This document shows positions 32,023-35,106 of a stretch of 35,106 nucleotides of DNA, one piece after another. This DNA is from Vicinamibacteria bacterium. GTDB lineage: Bacteria; Acidobacteriota; Vicinamibacteria; Vicinamibacterales; UBA8438. A program made the translations under genes and the position numbers. Below the pieces are notes generated by a model. The model was not told where the DNA came from. It did not search any database and was given only the letters and a program-made list of their open reading frames with translations. Each line of letters starts with the position of its first letter. The first letter of the stretch is position 1. The stretch lies in the NCBI GenBank assembly GCA_022820825.1, contig JAJEEU010000048.1:1-35106 (forward strand), written 5' to 3'.

Positions 32023-32233
32023 GGCCGTTCCGGGCCGCGCCGTGCGCCTGGACCAGCCAGTTCGCCAGGTGCCGGGCGGCCTCGTCGGGCGTACGGCCGT
32101 AGAAGGGCATCAGGGCGGTCGGTCCGTCGGTCAACCGCACCAGGTAGGCGCGCCAGCGGTCGGGCTGGACCGCCGTCACTTCGATCTCGTACCCGTAGCC
32201 GTTGATGGTTTCTTCGAAGCGATGCCTGGTCAC
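32018..32233 (-). CDS. Small hypothetical protein (71 residues)
   Basis: I do not recognise this protein. It starts at a GTG (MTRHRFEETINGYGYEIEVT) and reads as a small alpha/beta domain with four aromatic-rich strands (RWRAYLVRLTDG, ALMPFYGRTPDEAARHLANW). Evidence that it is real: a well-spaced promoter (32279-32306), good codon character, and a plausible fold. Its stop codon TAG and last residue positions lie in the end of R1 copy 2, so the repeat may have trimmed the original C-terminus. Confidence 0.6.
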   Translation of the reverse strand: MTRHRFEETINGYGYEIEVTAVQPDRWRAYLVRLTDGPTALMPFYGRTPDEAARHLANWLVQAHGAARNGR

Positions 32234-32278
32234 GGGTCCGGGGTGGTGTCGGGAAACGGGAACGTGATGTAGCGCTGC

Positions 32279-32306
32279 ATTCTAAGGATTACCGAAGTGG
32301 CGTCAA
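32279..32306 (-). promoter_or_regulatory. Promoter of the 71-residue protein gene
   Basis: TTGACG (32301-32306), a 16-bp spacer and TAGAAT (32279-32284) on the minus strand give a start near 32272 and a ~39-nt leader to the GTG at 32233. Confidence 0.6.
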
Positions 32307-32457
32307 GCGAAGCCCGGAGCGAAGACGCCATCAACAGTTCCGACCCGCGCCGATCGCTTGGCGTTCCGCGCGGAGAATTTTTTTCCTTGCACGTTTCTGC
32401 ACACGACTCGCACAGGTTATCAACGGCTTTTGCACAACCCCGCGGCGGCGCAATCGC

Positions 32458-32487
32458 TTGACGGTCGCCGGCGGCCGCCGCTACGCT
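32458..32487 (+). promoter_or_regulatory. Promoter placed for leaderless transcription of the secreted protein gene
   Basis: TTGACG (32458-32463), an 18-bp spacer and TACGCT (32482-32487) are followed by seven bases and then the ATG at 32495. The transcript should begin at the start codon; there is no ribosome site. The 150 bp upstream (32307-32457) hold only an A/T tract and one DnaA-box-like word, with no gene seen. Confidence 0.6.
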
Positions 32488-32494
32488 GTCGCCG

Positions 32495-33772
32495 ATGGCT
32501 GGGAGCGCTCGGCCGGCGTTCGCAGCGGTTGTGGCCGGCTTGTTGTCCGGCTTGATCGCCGTCGCCGCGCCCACCGCGGCGGCCGCCCAGGCCGGCCCCG
32601 GCCAGCCGCCCTTCCGGATCTTCCTGGCGCAGGGAGGCGACCTGGTCGTTCGCGGCGACTACGTGCGCGTCGGCGAACGCGTGGTATTCCTGCTGCCGCT
32701 CCAGGAAGCAGTGCAGGGCCCCTCCCAGCTCGTTTCCGTGCCTGCCGCGGCGGTGGATTGGGATACGACCGGGCAGTACGCCGCTGCCGTGCGGGCGGCG
32801 CGCCACGCGGCGGCGGGCGGCCCCGCGGACTTCCGGCGCATGAGCGCGGAGGGGGTGGAGATTGTTGCGCTGCTCGACGAAGCGGTGTCCGCCGGCACCG
32901 CCGCGGCCGGCGACCTGAGCGTCAGCCTGGTTGCGACGACCGGCCGTCCCCGCGCGTTGCCGATCCTGCCCGAGCCCAGTCTCCAGGAGATCATCGCGCG
33001 CGCGCTGACCGCGGCGCGGTTGACTCCCGTGCCGGAGGAACGGTTGGCCGTCCTGCACGCGGCGGTGGCCACGCTCGACGACCCGCACAGCGCCCTGGGC
33101 GCCGAGTGGCGCGTGGTGACCCGCGCGATCGCCACGCGCGACCTCGACGCGGAAACGCGCAGCGCCGCCGCGTACGTCGAGCTGCGGCGCACGGCGCTGG
33201 CCGCGGCCGCCGGCCATGCGCGGCGGGCGGACGTGGGCGGCGTGCGTTCAGTGCTCGACACCGTGGAGGCCAGGGACAACGAGCTCGGCGGCCGGAATCC
33301 GGATCAGTTGGCCGCCTTGCGTGCTGCCCTCGAGGCGCATCTCGCCGACGCCCGCGCGCTGCGCCTGGAGAACGACCGCCGGCTGCAGCGGACGGCCGCC
33401 AGCCGCGCATACGTCGCCGGCGCGCGGGCCGCGATGGACCGCTTCGCCGCTTCGCGCGGCGCGCTCGACGACATCCGCTCGGTGGCGGGGCCGTCATTAT
33501 CCGTGCTTGCCGGCCTCGAGCGGCGGTTGCAGGCGGCGGCTGACGACCTCGCCGGCCACGCGCCGCCGATCGAGGTCCGGCCAGCCCACGATCTCTTGCG
33601 GCAGGCGCTCGGGCTGGCGGCCGGTGCGGCGCAGCAACGCTTCCTGGCCGTACGGAATGCCGATCTGCGCGCGGCATGGGACTCGGCCGCGGCCGCCGCC
33701 GGGGCCCTGATGCTGTTCGACCGCGCCGCGACCCTGCTCGACCGTTCTCTGCCGCAGACCGAACGCAATTGA
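32495..33772 (+). CDS. Secreted alpha-helical protein of unknown function
   Basis: This 425-residue protein has a clear Sec signal peptide (VVAGLLSGLIAVAAPTAAAA, cleavage expected near AAAQA-GP). The next ~70 residues are beta-rich (FRIFLAQGGDLVVRGDYVRV, RVVFLLPLQ) and end in a VDWDTTGQYA motif. The remaining ~300 residues are nearly all Ala/Arg/Leu-rich helix, probably a long coiled or TPR-like solenoid, with no catalytic motif. I do not recognise the family. Its stop overlaps the TTG start of the AddB-like gene by 4 bp (TTGA), so it is coupled to a cytoplasmic DNA-repair gene, which is hard to explain functionally. Confidence 0.75.
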   Translation: MAGSARPAFAAVVAGLLSGLIAVAAPTAAAAQAGPGQPPFRIFLAQGGDLVVRGDYVRVGERVVFLLPLQEAVQGPSQLVSVPAAAVDWDTTGQYAAAVRAARHAAAGGPADFRRMSAEGVEIVALLDEAVSAGTAAAGDLSVSLVATTGRPRALPILPEPSLQEIIARALTAARLTPVPEERLAVLHAAVATLDDPHSALGAEWRVVTRAIATRDLDAETRSAAAYVELRRTALAAAAGHARRADVGGVRSVLDTVEARDNELGGRNPDQLAALRAALEAHLADARALRLENDRRLQRTAASRAYVAGARAAMDRFAASRGALDDIRSVAGPSLSVLAGLERRLQAAADDLAGHAPPIEVRPAHDLLRQALGLAAGAAQQRFLAVRNADLRAAWDSAAAAAGALMLFDRAATLLDRSLPQTERN

Positions 33773-35106
33773 TCACGCCGCGCCGCACCCGCCTTGTCCG
33801 GACCGCCTGCCTGCACGGTTTCCGGGAGGCGATTACCGCGCTCACGCGCCAGCTCGACGGTCGCCGGGCGCGCGACACGGTGGTGATCGTACCGACCCGC
33901 GCCGCGGCCGATCAGCTCCGGCGCACGCTCGAACGGTCCGCCGCCTCCGCGCCCCCCCTGCCGCATTTGTTGACGCGCGAGGGCTGGCATGCGGCGCTGG
34001 CTGCGAGAGCCCGCCCGCCGCTGCCCCTGCTGTCCGCGGTCGAGCGGTACGTGCTCATGCAGGCCGCGGCGCGCGAGGCCGTGGAGGCTTGCGCGCCGCC
34101 GTTCGAACCGCGGCCGGGCCTGGCCCCCTCCATCGTGCGCTTCTACGACGACCTGTTGCGGCAGCGGCAGAGCGTGGACAGCTTCGAGCGCCTCCTCGGG
34201 ACCGACCTCGAAGCGAGTGCCGAGATTGACCGCGGAGCGCGGCGCCTACTGTTGCAGACCCGTTTCCTGGCCGCCGCGTTCCGCGCGTTCGAGCGGCGGA
34301 GCGCCGCTACGGGGCGTTGCGACGAGCACGCACTGCGGCGGCGGTTGCTTGCGGAAGGATTGGCGCGGCCGGTCGTCGGCGCCGTGGTGACGCTGCCTGA
34401 CGAGGCGGCCGATCCCGACGGCCTGTGGCCGGCCGACTTCGACCTGTTGACGCGGATGGAGGACCTGGAGCGGATCGACGTCGTCGCGACCGACGCCGTG
34501 CTCGCCGCCGGCTACCACGAGCGGCTGCTCGACCACCTGCCGGGCATCGACGAAGAACGTTTCGAGCCGTCCGCCGCCGCCGCGCCTGTAATTGTCGCGC
34601 CTGGCGCCGGCGAACAGCTCCACTTCGTCCGCCGCGACCGCGAGGACGAGCTGCTCGAGGTGGCGCGCGTGCTGCAATCCGGCAGCCGCGGGCCGGACGC
34701 CATCGAAACGCACGCCGCCGCGGCGGCGGTCGTGTTCCAGCGGCCGTTGCCGTACCTGTATCTCGCACGCCAGGTGTTCCCGCAGGCCGCCGTACCGTTT
34801 CAGACCCGCGATTCGTTCCCGCTGGCGGCCGAGCCGTATGCGGCGGCGCTCGATCTCGTCATCGAGTTCGTGCGCACCGGCTACGGCCGCGCGGCCACCG
34901 TGGCGCTGCTGCGGTCGCCCCACTTTCTGTTCGAGCATGCCGGCCGTTCGCCGGCCGCCCCGGAGATCGACGCGTTCGAGCGCCTGTTGCATCGGATTCG
35001 GTTCGGCGGCGGGCGGCAGGCGCTTGCCGCGCTGGCGGCCGGTGGCGAGGCGGCGGGCCGCGACGGCCGGCGCGACGACGCCGCAGACGCCCGGGCGGCG
35101 GCTGCC
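33769..35106 (+). CDS. AddB-like/PD-(D/E)XK nuclease family protein, N-terminal part
   Basis: The frame is open from a TTG at 33769 to the window's right edge (446 codons, no stop). The N-terminus LVRTACLHGFREAI and TVVIVPTRAAADQLRRTLER resemble the degenerate helicase Ia region of AddB-type proteins, and later QTRDSFPLAAEPYAAALDLV, RAATVALLRSPHFLFE recur in this family. AddB pairs with AddA to process double-strand breaks; its C-terminal nuclease and Fe-S motifs would lie beyond the edge. A TTG start without an evident ribosome site suggests translational coupling to the preceding gene. The call rests on overall pattern, not on a catalytic motif. Confidence 0.6.
   Translation, partial: MITPRRTRLVRTACLHGFREAITALTRQLDGRRARDTVVIVPTRAAADQLRRTLERSAASAPPLPHLLTREGWHAALAARARPPLPLLSAVERYVLMQAAAREAVEACAPPFEPRPGLAPSIVRFYDDLLRQRQSVDSFERLLGTDLEASAEIDRGARRLLLQTRFLAAAFRAFERRSAATGRCDEHALRRRLLAEGLARPVVGAVVTLPDEAADPDGLWPADFDLLTRMEDLERIDVVATDAVLAAGYHERLLDHLPGIDEERFEPSAAAAPVIVAPGAGEQLHFVRRDREDELLEVARVLQSGSRGPDAIETHAAAAAVVFQRPLPYLYLARQVFPQAAVPFQTRDSFPLAAEPYAAALDLVIEFVRTGYGRAATVALLRSPHFLFEHAGRSPAAPEIDAFERLLHRIRFGGGRQALAALAAGGEAAGRDGRRDDAADARAAAA

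Noticed and set aside
32417..32425. DnaA-box-like TTATCAACG as a sign of a replication origin
   Set aside because: Only one word with mismatches to TTATCCACA, no cluster of boxes and no dnaA, dnaN or gidA nearby.
30319..35106. A selenoprotein gene next to selC with an in-frame TGA
   Set aside because: No frame near selC shows a domain continuing across a TGA with a hairpin after it; the recognised genes end normally.

Overview
The window is high-GC, gene-dense bacterial chromosome with a mostly housekeeping content. Gene style points to an Acidobacteriota-like bacterium: a Gly/Pro-rich TonB, paired ExbD proteins, a long RF1-PrmC run, secreted proteins of unknown function, and high GC. This is inference from style only, because no rRNA is present. 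No phage, transposase or CRISPR array was seen.

Layout. 1-2181 (+) holds the end of tonB, then exbB and two exbD genes, closed by a strong terminator. 2297-4956 (-) holds a lipoprotein-like SMP-30/cyclophilin fusion and a TPR lipoprotein. 5236-7392 (+) is a bifunctional (p)ppGpp synthetase/hydrolase. 7403-10238 (-) holds ridA, rpmB, a Cys-rich protein and a serine hydrolase. 10466-13373 (+) holds a DksA/TraR-type regulator behind a sigma-54-like promoter, followed by lon. 13380-19052 (-) is the overlapping run ileS-lspA-lgt-rluD-nudix, which couples isoleucyl-tRNA synthesis with lipoprotein maturation. 19122-19886 (+) is a HAD phosphatase. 19883-25230 (-) is an eight-gene run: fdhE, exported methyltransferase, thiD, moaE, moaD, prfA, prmC and hit. 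25462-25824 (+) is an erpA-like Fe-S carrier. 26216-30290 (+) holds a Fur-rubrerythrin fusion, a PHP phosphatase, a membrane protein, a HAD phosphatase and an AcuI-type reductase. 30319-35106 holds selC (tRNA-Sec), a cold-shock gene with a long leader, a zinc ribbon, a MocA-type nucleotidyltransferase, tRNA-Ala(GGC), two unknown proteins and the start of an AddB-like recombination protein.

A functional thread runs through the right half. FdhE, MoaD/MoaE, a MocA-like enzyme, an ErpA-type Fe-S carrier and tRNA-Sec are all parts needed to build a molybdenum, selenium and Fe-S dependent formate dehydrogenase, although the dehydrogenase itself is not in the window.

The most unusual non-coding content is two families of structured repeats. 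R1 is a ~165-bp element with ~22-bp complementary ends; two near-complete copies and one end fragment show paired substitutions that keep the stems. R2 is an ~87-bp three-hairpin element present as two opposed copies around erpA, each ending a few bases upstream of a start codon (fdhE and fur-rubrerythrin). Two protein fusions (Fur-rubrerythrin, SMP-30-cyclophilin) and a recurring -10 box 6-7 nt before start codons (leaderless mRNAs) also stand out.
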